The position numbers and the translations under genes are program-made. Under the pieces are notes generated by a model. That model searched no databases. It was not told the origin of the DNA and was given only the letters and a program-made list of their open reading frames with translations. Shown here piece by piece: positions 1 through 6,658 of a stretch of 9,726 nucleotides of DNA. Each line of letters starts with the position of its first letter. The stretch's first letter is position 1. The stretch comes from Halomonas sp. (GTDB lineage: Bacteria; Pseudomonadota; Gammaproteobacteria; Pseudomonadales; Halomonadaceae): the NCBI GenBank assembly GCA_007116835.1, contig SKHS01000265.1, positions 1-9,726 of the forward strand, written 5' to 3'.

Positions 1-582
1 AATTTTTGGCGGTAGCTCGCGCAGATCGATCACGCTGGTAGGGTCTAGATGACAGGCACCGCCATCAATAATGGCGTCTAAATGCGACCCGAAGCGATCA
101 CGAATCTCTTCGGGGTCACTCATCGGCAGGGTTTCATCCACGGGAATAAGCGTCACACTCATCAACGGCTCGCCCAGCGCTTCTAACAACGCGTGGGTAA
201 TGCGGTGATCGGGCACGCGCACACCAATAGAGCGGCGCTTCGGATGCAGCAACAGGCGCGGAACCTCAGTCGTCGCATCCAAAATAAAGGTGTAGGGGCC
301 CGGCGTGTGCGCTTTTAAGAGCCGAAACACCGCGTTATCCACTTTTGCGTAGGTGCCAATCTCGGAAAGATCAGAACATACCAGCGTGAAGTTGTGCTTG
401 TCGTCCAATGAACGCAGCCATTTGATTTTCTCAATGGCCTTCTTTTCGCCCAAGTGGCAGCCCAGCGCGTAACCTGAATCTGTCGGGTACGCTACCACGC
501 CGCCCTTGCGGATAATTTCTATGGCTTGGTCAATCAGGCGTTTCTGTGGGTTTTCGGGGTGAATCTGAAAATATTGGCTCAT
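1..582 (-). CDS. yciO: YciO, Sua5/YrdC/YciO-family protein (3' end cut by window edge)
   Basis: I translated this by hand from the minus strand. The ATG at 582-580 gives an open frame of 194 residues that runs off the left edge without a stop, and the E. coli protein is about 206 residues, so roughly the last dozen are missing. It begins MSQYFQIHPENPQ and carries YPTDSGYALGC (residues 33-43), the YciO version of the nucleotide-binding signature, then HNFTLVCSDLSE, TPGPYTFIL and SIGVRVPDH, which match YciO from end to end. The family shares the fold of TsaC/Sua5, which makes threonylcarbamoyl-AMP for tRNA t6A; the physiological role of YciO itself is poorly settled. An AGGAG at 593-589, 6 bases before the ATG, supports this start. 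It lies 62 bases downstream of rnm on the same strand and is probably cotranscribed with it. Confidence 0.93.
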   Translation of the reverse strand, partial: MSQYFQIHPENPQKRLIDQAIEIIRKGGVVAYPTDSGYALGCHLGEKKAIEKIKWLRSLDDKHNFTLVCSDLSEIGTYAKVDNAVFRLLKAHTPGPYTFILDATTEVPRLLLHPKRRSIGVRVPDHRITHALLEALGEPLMSVTLIPVDETLPMSDPEEIRDRFGSHLDAIIDGGACHLDPTSVIDLRELPPKI

Positions 583-644
583 CACTTGCTCCTGCCGGTG
601 GGCATATCGTTGTCCATTACGTTTTAGGGTAGTCGATACGCGGT

Positions 645-1583
645 TTAAGACCCAGGGCCTAACATGCCGCTGGGCGCATCGCGCAAATGAACTAAGCGCG
701 GATGCTGCCAAATAGGCACTGCAGCGGTACGCGGTATCACGCTCATACTGCCTGGGGCGGCGTGACTGCCAGGAAAATGAAAGTCGCTACCCATAGAAGC
801 ATATAGGTCGCGCTCGACGAGTTGCCGAGCCAGGTCGCGGGTGCTATCGGGATTCTGCTGACCACTCACCAGCTCAACACTTTGTCCGCCTGCGGCTAGG
901 AACGTATCCATTAGCAGGCCACGCTTGCGCCGGGTAAGCCCATAGCGCAGCGGGTGTGCCAGTACCGCGACACCGCCTGAAGCCACTACCCAGCCCACGG
1001 CTTCACTAATTTCCGGCCAATGGGCTTTTACATCGCCTTTTTTACCACTGCCTAAATAGCGCTTAAACGCACCCGCCCAGTCAGCAACAACACCTTCAGC
1101 GACCAGCGCACGGGCAAAGTCGGGACGCCCTAAAGGGCGGTCACTACCCGCCTGCTCGCGGGCTTTTTCTAGTGCGTTGGGTAAGCCCATCTTTTCGAGC
1201 CGTTCGGCAATCACCTCGGCACGCTGAATACGCGCGATACGCTGCTGCTTAAGCCCTTCCACTAACGGCCCTTGCAACCCTCCGGGCATGAGCGCTACCA
1301 CATGAATATTGACCCCTTGCCAGCGGGTGGATAACTCGCAGCCGGGCACCAGACATAAACCTGCTTGCTGTGCCGCTGCACTTGCCTCTTCAACACCCTC
1401 CATCGTGTCGTGGTCGGTTAAAGCCAGGTGGGTAAGTCCCCGGGTTGCGCACAGCGCCACTAACTCCGTAGGCGTTAGCGCACCATCTGAAGCGGTAGAG
1501 TGCATGTGTAAATCCACCGGATAGCGCAGGTCGGCGTCAAACACGTAGGGAAGAGCGTTTGCAGGAAGTAGGGGCATAAGCAT
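645..1583 (-). CDS. rnm: PHP-domain phosphoesterase, RNase AM (YciV/TrpH) family
   Basis: A 312-residue protein with a complete set of PHP metal-binding motifs: DLHMHSTASDG (24-34, ligands H26, H28, D33), LTDHDT (55-60), GCELS (81-85, E83), IHVVAL (93-98, H94), LAHPLRY (208-214, H210) and GSDFHFPG (265-272, D267 and H269). This order is that of E. coli YciV, now called Rnm or RNase AM, a 5'-3' exonuclease that trims the 5' ends of rRNAs and also acts on short oligonucleotides or 3',5'-bisphosphates; E. coli YciV is about 293 residues. The extra N-terminal ~15 residues before the first motif and a weak ribosome binding site leave the start uncertain: ATG 1583 or ATG 1577 (two codons later) are both possible. 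It precedes yciO, a pairing common in gammaproteobacteria, and is divergent from yciI. Function is assigned by family; the motifs are seen directly. Confidence 0.92.
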   Translation of the reverse strand: MLMPLLPANALPYVFDADLRYPVDLHMHSTASDGALTPTELVALCATRGLTHLALTDHDTMEGVEEASAAAQQAGLCLVPGCELSTRWQGVNIHVVALMPGGLQGPLVEGLKQQRIARIQRAEVIAERLEKMGLPNALEKAREQAGSDRPLGRPDFARALVAEGVVADWAGAFKRYLGSGKKGDVKAHWPEISEAVGWVVASGGVAVLAHPLRYGLTRRKRGLLMDTFLAAGGQSVELVSGQQNPDSTRDLARQLVERDLYASMGSDFHFPGSHAAPGSMSVIPRTAAVPIWQHPRLVHLRDAPSGMLGPGS

Positions 1584-1740
1584 GACGCCGTGTGGCGAGT
1601 TTGTCAGAATAGGGCGGTGTCAACGAACAGACTACCTGTTTCCCCTTTATGGGTCACAGACGCCCATCATGGTGCGCGCTTACGCAGGTGTGGTCAATTC
1701 TACCAGAACAACCTCCCCTAGCCTTCAAGGAGTTACCCCT
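1584..1740. other. Divergent intergenic region rnm / yciI
   Basis: 157 bases between two divergently transcribed genes, so it should hold promoters for both. On the minus strand a consensus -35 TTGACA lies at 1623-1618, but the bases 17 downstream (ACTCGC) are a poor -10, so I do not call a promoter. On the plus strand an AAGGAG ribosome binding site is at 1727-1732, 8 bases before the yciI ATG. An open frame continues upstream of yciI to 1582 but has no family similarity I can see. Confidence 0.5.
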
Positions 1741-2040
1741 ATGCTTTACGCTATTATCAGTGAAGATGTACCGAACAGCTTGGAACGTCGGTTAGCAGCA
1801 CGCCCAGACCACCTTGCTCGCCTAGAAGTCTTGCGTGATGAGGGTCGCTTGGTATTGGCTGGCCCCCACCCCGCCATTGACTCAGAAAACCCAGGTGATG
1901 CAGGTTTCAGCGGCAGCTTGGTCATCGCTGAATTCGATAGTTTGGAGTCAGCTCAAGCGTGGGCCGACGCCGATCCATACATCATTGCCGGGGTATATGC
2001 CAAGGTAATTGTTAAGCCATTCAAAAAAGTTTTGCCTTGA
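1741..2040 (+). CDS. yciI: YciI-family protein
   Basis: A 99-residue protein of the YciI family, a ferredoxin-like alpha+beta fold of about 95-100 residues. I chose the ATG at 1741 rather than the first in-frame start (1582): MLYAIISEDVPNS is the usual YciI N-terminus, and AAGGAG (1727-1732) sits 8 bases upstream. Seen in the sequence: conserved His24 in RPDHL, the GRLVLAGPHP turn (35-44), SGSLVIAEFDS (57-67) and ADADPY (75-80), the acidic patch that with the His forms the putative active site in the H. influenzae homologue. The family is related to muconolactone isomerase and chlorite dismutase-type folds; no reaction is established for the stand-alone protein. In many relatives it sits near ispZ (yciB), rnm, yciO and scpA; here ispZ is not between it and rnm. 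Confidence 0.93.
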   Translation: MLYAIISEDVPNSLERRLAARPDHLARLEVLRDEGRLVLAGPHPAIDSENPGDAGFSGSLVIAEFDSLESAQAWADADPYIIAGVYAKVIVKPFKKVLP

Positions 2041-2062
2041 CCGAATAAGGTGAATGTGGAGG

Positions 2063-2116
2063 GTCCGCCTTCTTTTTCACAGAGCCTGTGGAAAACTCTG
2101 TGTAAACTCGGCGGAC
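2063..2116 (+). promoter_or_regulatory. Nested inverted repeat between yciI and mnmC
   Basis: Outer arms GTCCGCC (2063-2069) and GGCGGAC (2110-2116) enclose inner arms CACAGAG (2078-2084) and CTCTGTG (2096-2102), both perfect 7-bp pairings. The 11-base loop contains TGTGGAAAA, one base off the reverse complement of the DnaA box TTATCCACA. There is no run of T directly after the outer arm, only GCTTTTC, so it is at best a weak terminator for yciI. It might instead be a protein site or an attenuating RNA fold in the mnmC leader. Confidence 0.45.
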
Positions 2117-2190
2117 GCTTTTCGCTAAGCGAGAGATTACGCCTTGCTTAACAGATTGATCATTTTTTAACCAATTTTCACGACACACCT

Positions 2191-2206
2191 TATCCGTACG
2201 GGGATA
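2191..2206 (+). promoter_or_regulatory. Small hairpin over the mnmC ribosome binding site
   Basis: TATCC (2191-2195) can pair with GGATA (2202-2206), leaving a 6-base loop. The likely Shine-Dalgarno GGGGA (2200-2204 region) of mnmC lies partly in the right arm, about 7 bases before its GTG start, so the fold would partly hide it. The stem is only 5 bp and could be chance. Confidence 0.3.
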
Positions 2207-2211
2207 TCCGC

Positions 2212-4230
2212 GTGACTCAACGCACGACTGCCACTGCCCTACCCCCTCTCACGGCGCTAACCGCTCCTTCACTTACCTGGAATGAGACGTCGCCCCACTC
2301 TGATGCTTTCGATGACGTCTATTTTTCCAGAGACAATGGCCGTGCAGAAACGGAACACGTTTTTCTAGGGGCGAACCAATTGCCACAACGCTTCGCCGCC
2401 TGGCAGAATACCCGCCCCTTTGTGATTGGTGAAACGGGGTTTGGCACGGGGCTGAATATGCTCTGCGCCTGGGATTGTTTTGAACAACATGCGCCTCCTA
2501 CCGCGCGCCTTCATTTGTTATCCACAGAGAAATTTCCCCTCGATCGTCATTCCTTAGAGCGCGCACTAAGTGCTTGGCCTTCACTAGCGCGTTATGCACA
2601 AGTGCTGTGCGCTCAGTGGCCCGAGGCCGTCAGTGGTATTCATCGCCTTCATCTCAGCGAGCGGGTAACCCTCGACTTACACTTTGGCGATACTACCGAA
2701 CGGTTGAACCTATTAGATGGTCAAGTCGACGCGTGGTTTTTAGATGGCTTCGCGCCTTCTAAAAACCCGGAAATGTGGCAGCCTGAACTGTTCGACGCTA
2801 TGGCTGCACGCTCCAGGCCCGGCGCTACCTTTGCCACCTTCACCTGTGCAGGTATCGTGAAACGCGGCCTAAAAGCAGCGGGATTCCATTGGCAAAAGGT
2901 GCCTGGCTTTGGGCGTAAGCGGGAAATGCTCGCAGGCTATATTGATACGCCGCCTAGTGATAGGCGTCGCCAACCTACACCATGGTTCACGCCCTCACAG
3001 CTTGCGCCTGCCAACCACGTGGTGGTGATTGGCGCAGGTATGGCCGGTGGCAGCGTGGCGGCGGCGCTAGCCAAGCGTGGCATACGCGTCACCGTCATAG
3101 AGCGCGATGCGCCCGGCGCAGGCGGCTCTGGCAATCGTCAAGGAGCGCTGTATGTAAAACTCGCGGTAGAAACTAACCACCAGAGCCGGTTCTATCTATC
3201 GGGCCTGCTTTACAGCCAGCGCTGGCTTACCCAGCTTGAGTCGAATACATCGCTAAACACGCCACTGTGGCAGCCAAGCGGCGTGGTCCAGCTAGCCCTA
3301 GGCGACAAAGAAATCTCCCGCCAGCAGCGCTTTATGGCACGCCATTCGCTGCCAGAAGCGGTGGTATCCGCCCACACTCATACACTGGGTGAATTAGCGG
3401 GCGTACCGGTGTCAGCAGAACACGGGCTTGTTTATCCCCAAGCAGGCTGGGTGCGACCCAAACTACTCTGTGAGCAGCTGTTAAAGCACACCAATATTAC
3501 CCTGCATCAAGGGGAGGTAACGGAACTACAGCAGTACGGCAGCGCTTGGCAGATTGCGCTGGCCAATGGTGAAACGCTGCAAGCGGATCACGTGGTAGTC
3601 GCTAACGCCTCACTTGCCAACCGCTTTACCCAAACCGCAGCACTTCCGTTGCAGCAGGTTCGCGGTCAAGTGAGCGAAATGACGCTTCCTAAAGGAGTAA
3701 AAGGCCCGCAACGCGTGGTGTGTGCGGGTGGCTATGTATCCCCACCGGTGGAAGGCGTACTGACATTTGGGGCAAGCTTTGTGCCCAACGACGCCACCAC
3801 TCACGTCACCGACGCTGACCATCAGCGCAATATTGATGAATTGCGCCAAGCGCTGCCTGCGTGGGTGGCTGAACTAGAAGCGTCCGGTATAGCCCTGAGC
3901 GCAGGCTCACTTGAAGGCCGCACTGCCGTGCGGGCAGCAAGCCCAGACAAAAGCCCCTATGCAGGCCCAGTACCAAATGCCGCTGCATGGCAGCGAGACT
4001 ATGCGGTCTTAGCTAAGGATGCGTCTAAAATACCCAGCACCCTGGGGGAGCACTACCCAGGGCTATGGATATCCACGGCTCACGGTTCTCGGGGCCTTGC
4101 CAGTGCGCCACTGTGTGCCGAGGTCATTGCTTCACGACTATGCGACGAGCCGCTGCCGCTAGAGCAGCCGCTTGTGGACCACTTACACCCTGGGAGGCGA
4201 ATTATCAGCGCACTAGTACGCGCTCAGTAG
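2212..4230 (+). CDS. mnmC: MnmC, bifunctional tRNA mnm5(s2)U34 biosynthesis enzyme
   Basis: A 672-residue protein, full length against E. coli MnmC (about 668). The N-terminal half is the SAM-dependent methyltransferase: DAFDDVYFSRDNG (31-43), the SAM loop ETGFGTGLN (74-82), STEKFPL, and the catalytic DAWFLDGFAPSKNP (173-186) with Asp178, followed by GFGRKREML (232-240). The C-terminal half is an FAD-dependent oxidoreductase: dinucleotide-binding GAGMAG (274-279), ending in Glu298 of VIERD, then GGSGNRQGALY (304-314) and a terminal HGSRGLASAPLCAE (624-637). The FAD domain removes the carboxymethyl group from cmnm5U34 to give nm5U; the methyltransferase then gives mnm5U in wobble position 34 of certain tRNAs, downstream of MnmE/MnmG. 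The start is GTG at 2212 with a modest GGGGA upstream. It is convergent with the UPF0270 gene and overlaps its stop by 7 bases. Confidence 0.97.
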   Translation: MTQRTTATALPPLTALTAPSLTWNETSPHSDAFDDVYFSRDNGRAETEHVFLGANQLPQRFAAWQNTRPFVIGETGFGTGLNMLCAWDCFEQHAPPTARLHLLSTEKFPLDRHSLERALSAWPSLARYAQVLCAQWPEAVSGIHRLHLSERVTLDLHFGDTTERLNLLDGQVDAWFLDGFAPSKNPEMWQPELFDAMAARSRPGATFATFTCAGIVKRGLKAAGFHWQKVPGFGRKREMLAGYIDTPPSDRRRQPTPWFTPSQLAPANHVVVIGAGMAGGSVAAALAKRGIRVTVIERDAPGAGGSGNRQGALYVKLAVETNHQSRFYLSGLLYSQRWLTQLESNTSLNTPLWQPSGVVQLALGDKEISRQQRFMARHSLPEAVVSAHTHTLGELAGVPVSAEHGLVYPQAGWVRPKLLCEQLLKHTNITLHQGEVTELQQYGSAWQIALANGETLQADHVVVANASLANRFTQTAALPLQQVRGQVSEMTLPKGVKGPQRVVCAGGYVSPPVEGVLTFGASFVPNDATTHVTDADHQRNIDELRQALPAWVAELEASGIALSAGSLEGRTAVRAASPDKSPYAGPVPNAAAWQRDYAVLAKDASKIPSTLGEHYPGLWISTAHGSRGLASAPLCAEVIASRLCDEPLPLEQPLVDHLHPGRRIISALVRAQ

Positions 4231-4496
4231 TCGCCCTCTTCTTCGTCATCAGCTAGGTCTCGCCCAAAGGCTCGCCACTGGGCGAGGGTCATCACCTCGG
4301 TCATTTCAAGCTCCAGATCATGGGCAATAATCAGCTCATGACGCTCAAGCTGCTGCTTAACGTCGATGACCCAACCGTCCATACCTGTTCCGGTATCCGT
4401 GGTGTCATAACCCTGGCGGGTTACAAACGCTTCAAGCAGGGCATTCAGTGTTTCCGGCGGCAGCATGCGCGCCGGTACCTCTATAAAACGACTCAT
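4224..4496 (-). CDS. UPF0270 (YheU-like) small protein
   Basis: A small acidic protein of 90 residues from the ATG at 4496, or 96 from a GTG at 4514. The core, from IEVPARMLPPETLNALLEAF through TRQGYD to VKQQLERHELIIAHD, follows the pattern of E. coli YheU (UPF0270, 72 residues: IPWQDLSPETLENLIESFV.REGTDYG..VKRQL). The family is uncharacterised. A C-terminal extension ends LADDEEEGDY. I prefer MSRFIEVP (ATG 4496) because family members start close to this point, but the best ribosome binding site, GGGAG at 4523-4519, is 4 bases from the GTG and 8 bases from an out-of-frame ATG at 4510. The 14-bp duplication here is described separately. It follows ligA directly with overlap, so it is probably translated from the same transcript, and its stop overlaps the mnmC stop region on the other strand. 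Confidence 0.85.
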   Translation of the reverse strand: MSRFIEVPARMLPPETLNALLEAFVTRQGYDTTDTGTGMDGWVIDVKQQLERHELIIAHDLELEMTEVMTLAQWRAFGRDLADDEEEGDY

Positions 4497-4510
4497 ATCA
4501 AACGACTCAT
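4483..4510 (-). repeat. 14-bp tandem duplication carrying two ATG starts
   Basis: Read on the minus strand, ATGAGTCGTTTGAT (4510-4497) is followed at once by ATGAGTCGTTTTAT (4496-4483), differing at one base. Each copy begins with ATGA. The first ATG overlaps the ligA stop (TGA 4509-4507) and lies 8 bases after GGGAG, but reads only MSRLI before a TGA (4495-4493) that overlaps the second ATG. The second ATG is the in-frame start of the UPF0270 gene. Confidence 0.9.
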
Positions 4511-6570
4511 TCACTCTGCTCCCAGGCAGCTAAACGCTCGATAAAGGTAGCCTCATCGATTACCTCAACGCCCAACTGCTCAGCTTTGGTGAGTTTACTG
4601 CCTGCGGCTTCCCCCGCCACAAGGCAGGTGGTTTTCTTTGAAACGCTGCCCGCTACTTTGGCCCCTAACGCCTGCAACCGTGCTTTACCCTCATCGCGGG
4701 TCATGGTGTCCAACGTACCGGTAAGCACCCAGGACTGCCCCTCTAGTGGCGTCGGCCCCTGAGTTACTTCACTCTCCTGCCAGGTGATACCCACATCAAG
4801 CAGCGCGGCAATCGTTGCTTGATTGTGCGGCTGACGAAAGAACGTATGTACATGGGCGGCGACAATTGGACCAACATCATTAACCGCTTCCAGTGCTTTC
4901 AGCTCAGCGGCTTGAAGTGCTTCAAGGGCACCGAAGTAGTTAGCGAGGTTAGCCGCCGTGGCTTCACCTACCTCCCGAATACCCAGGGCGTAGATAAAAC
5001 GCGCCAAGGTCGTCTGCTTGGCCTTCTCCAGTGCGTTGACCAAATTAGTCGCGGACTTTTCACCCATACGTGGCAGCGCCTGAAGCTGTTCAACGGTTAA
5101 GTGAAACAAATCAGCCGGCGTTTTCACCCAATCCAGATCCACCAGCTGTTCAATCAGCTTTTCACCCAGCCCATCTACATCGAGTGCTTTACGGCTGGCG
5201 AAATGCTTAAGCGCCTCTTTACGCTGTGCCGCGCAGTAGAGACCGCCAGAGCAGCGGGCCACCGCTTCGCCTTCTAGCCGTTCAATATCCGAGCCGCATA
5301 CCGGGCAGTGCTCGGGGAAAATAATGGCTTGCGCATCATCAGGACGCTTGTCGCTATCCACCCGCACCACCTGAGGAATAACGTCGCCAGCGCGACGAAC
5401 GGTCACCGTGTCGCCAATCATGACACCCAGGCGAGTAATCTCATCCGCATTATGCAGCGTTGCGTTCGAAACCGTCACACCGGCGACGGTCACCGGCTCC
5501 AGCCTTGCAACCGGGGTAATTGCACCGGTACGGCCTACCTGAAACTCCACATCATTCAGCGTTGTGACTTCTTCCTGGGCAGGAAATTTAAATGCAACGG
5601 CCCAGCGCGGGGCACGCGCCACAAAACCAAGTTCCCGCTGGTGGCGCAGGTCGTTCACCTTAATCACTACGCCATCGATGTCGTAACCCAACTGGTCTCG
5701 CTTTTCGCCCAACTGCTCGCAGTAGTCAGCCACTAAGTCGGGGCCAAGAACAGTGCGAAGCTCGGCGCTTGCGCGAAACCCCCACGCTTTAAGCCTTTCC
5801 ATTTGCTGGCTATGGGTGGTCATCACGCTATTGCTAAGTGCACTATCATCAAGGTTCGCCATATCAATACGGGCGACTTGATAGGCATGAAACTCCAGCG
5901 GGCGAGTGGCGGTAATACGTGGGTCAAGCTGGCGCAGGCTGCCAGCCGCCGCATTACGTGGGTTAGCGAACACCTTGCTGCCTTCTTCCCTGGCTCGATC
6001 ATTGAGCGCTTCAAAGCCTGCATGACGCATAATGACTTCGCCGCGGACTTCTAATAGCGCTGGAATACTATGCCCCATCAGTTTTAACGGCACCGAGCGC
6101 AGCGTCCGCAAATTTGAGGTAATCCCCTCGCCGGTTCGGCCATCACCACGGGTCGCGCCACTCACCAATACGCCCTGCTCGTACACCAGCGACACCGCTG
6201 CTCCATCAAGCTTTGGCTCACAGCTAAATTCAATATCTCCAGGCTGACACTCCAACCGCTCAGCGACTCGCTCAGCAAAGGCAACAACGTCTTCCCGGCT
6301 AAAAGCATTATCCAATGAAAGCATCGGAATCGCGTGGGCGACTTCAGGAAAACCTTCTGCCGGCGCAGCGCCCACCCGCTGGGTAGGTGAATCTGACGAT
6401 ATTAGCGCTGGATGTTCAGCCTCTAAGCGCATTAATCGCTGCAGTTTTCGATCGTAATCTGCATCGGTCAGCTTAGGGTCATCTAAGATGTAATAGCGGT
6501 AATTAGCGTCATCCAAATCGGCACGCAGTTGACTCATTTCTTCCAGAAGTTCTTGCTCAGGCTGACTCAT
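4507..6570 (-). CDS. ligA: NAD+-dependent DNA ligase LigA
   Basis: A 687-residue protein close to the usual 670 or so. Domain order is complete. The N-terminal Ia region (ANYRYYILDD, 22-31, and YD at 39-40) binds NMN. The adenylation domain has SPTQRVG (61-67), the catalytic lysine K120 in CEPKLDG, RGDGRTGE (141-148) and FANPRNAAAGSLRQLD (201-216). The OB fold has GRTGAITPVA and SNATLHN. A four-cysteine zinc finger is formed by C422, C425, C440 and C446. Helix-hairpin-helix repeats span about 465-595, and a C-terminal BRCT domain about 608-685 includes WVLTGTL. It seals nicks in duplex DNA during replication and repair using NAD+. The ATG at 6570 has only a weak GGAA site 8 or so bases upstream. 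An intrinsic terminator lies 40 bases before it, so ligA needs its own promoter or read-through from zipA. Its stop is overlapped by a UPF0270-gene start. Confidence 0.98.
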   Translation of the reverse strand: MSQPEQELLEEMSQLRADLDDANYRYYILDDPKLTDADYDRKLQRLMRLEAEHPALISSDSPTQRVGAAPAEGFPEVAHAIPMLSLDNAFSREDVVAFAERVAERLECQPGDIEFSCEPKLDGAAVSLVYEQGVLVSGATRGDGRTGEGITSNLRTLRSVPLKLMGHSIPALLEVRGEVIMRHAGFEALNDRAREEGSKVFANPRNAAAGSLRQLDPRITATRPLEFHAYQVARIDMANLDDSALSNSVMTTHSQQMERLKAWGFRASAELRTVLGPDLVADYCEQLGEKRDQLGYDIDGVVIKVNDLRHQRELGFVARAPRWAVAFKFPAQEEVTTLNDVEFQVGRTGAITPVARLEPVTVAGVTVSNATLHNADEITRLGVMIGDTVTVRRAGDVIPQVVRVDSDKRPDDAQAIIFPEHCPVCGSDIERLEGEAVARCSGGLYCAAQRKEALKHFASRKALDVDGLGEKLIEQLVDLDWVKTPADLFHLTVEQLQALPRMGEKSATNLVNALEKAKQTTLARFIYALGIREVGEATAANLANYFGALEALQAAELKALEAVNDVGPIVAAHVHTFFRQPHNQATIAALLDVGITWQESEVTQGPTPLEGQSWVLTGTLDTMTRDEGKARLQALGAKVAGSVSKKTTCLVAGEAAGSKLTKAEQLGVEVIDEATFIERLAAWEQSE

Positions 6571-6658
6571 TCAGATGTTCCGGCATACAAAAAACAGGTA
6601 TTTAGTAACAAAAACACCCGCCTTCTTTAGGAAGGCGGGTGTTGAAGCGACGCGGCGT
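6571..6658 (-). other. zipA-ligA intergenic region
   Basis: 88 bases holding the zipA terminator and a 40-base ligA leader. On the minus strand the only promoter-like arrangement I see after the terminator is TTGTTA, 18 bases, then TATGCC. This is a weak match that would put transcription start almost at the ligA ATG. I do not call it a promoter. Confidence 0.4.
6610..6643 (-). terminator. Rho-independent terminator downstream of zipA
   Basis: Perfect 13-bp arms AACACCCGCCTTC (6613-6625) and GAAGGCGGGTGTT (6631-6643) with a 5-base loop. On the minus strand the stem is followed by TTTTT (6614-6610). It begins 15 bases after the zipA stop, so it ends the zipA transcript. There is no matching T-run for the plus strand. 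Confidence 0.92.

Noticed and set aside
1595..1623. TTGACA -35 on the minus strand upstream of rnm
   Set aside because: No acceptable -10 lies 15-19 bases downstream, so it is not called a promoter.
2518..2526. Exact DnaA box TTATCCACA
   Set aside because: It lies inside mnmC and encodes the conserved LSTEK segment of the methyltransferase domain; a single box in coding sequence is likely chance.
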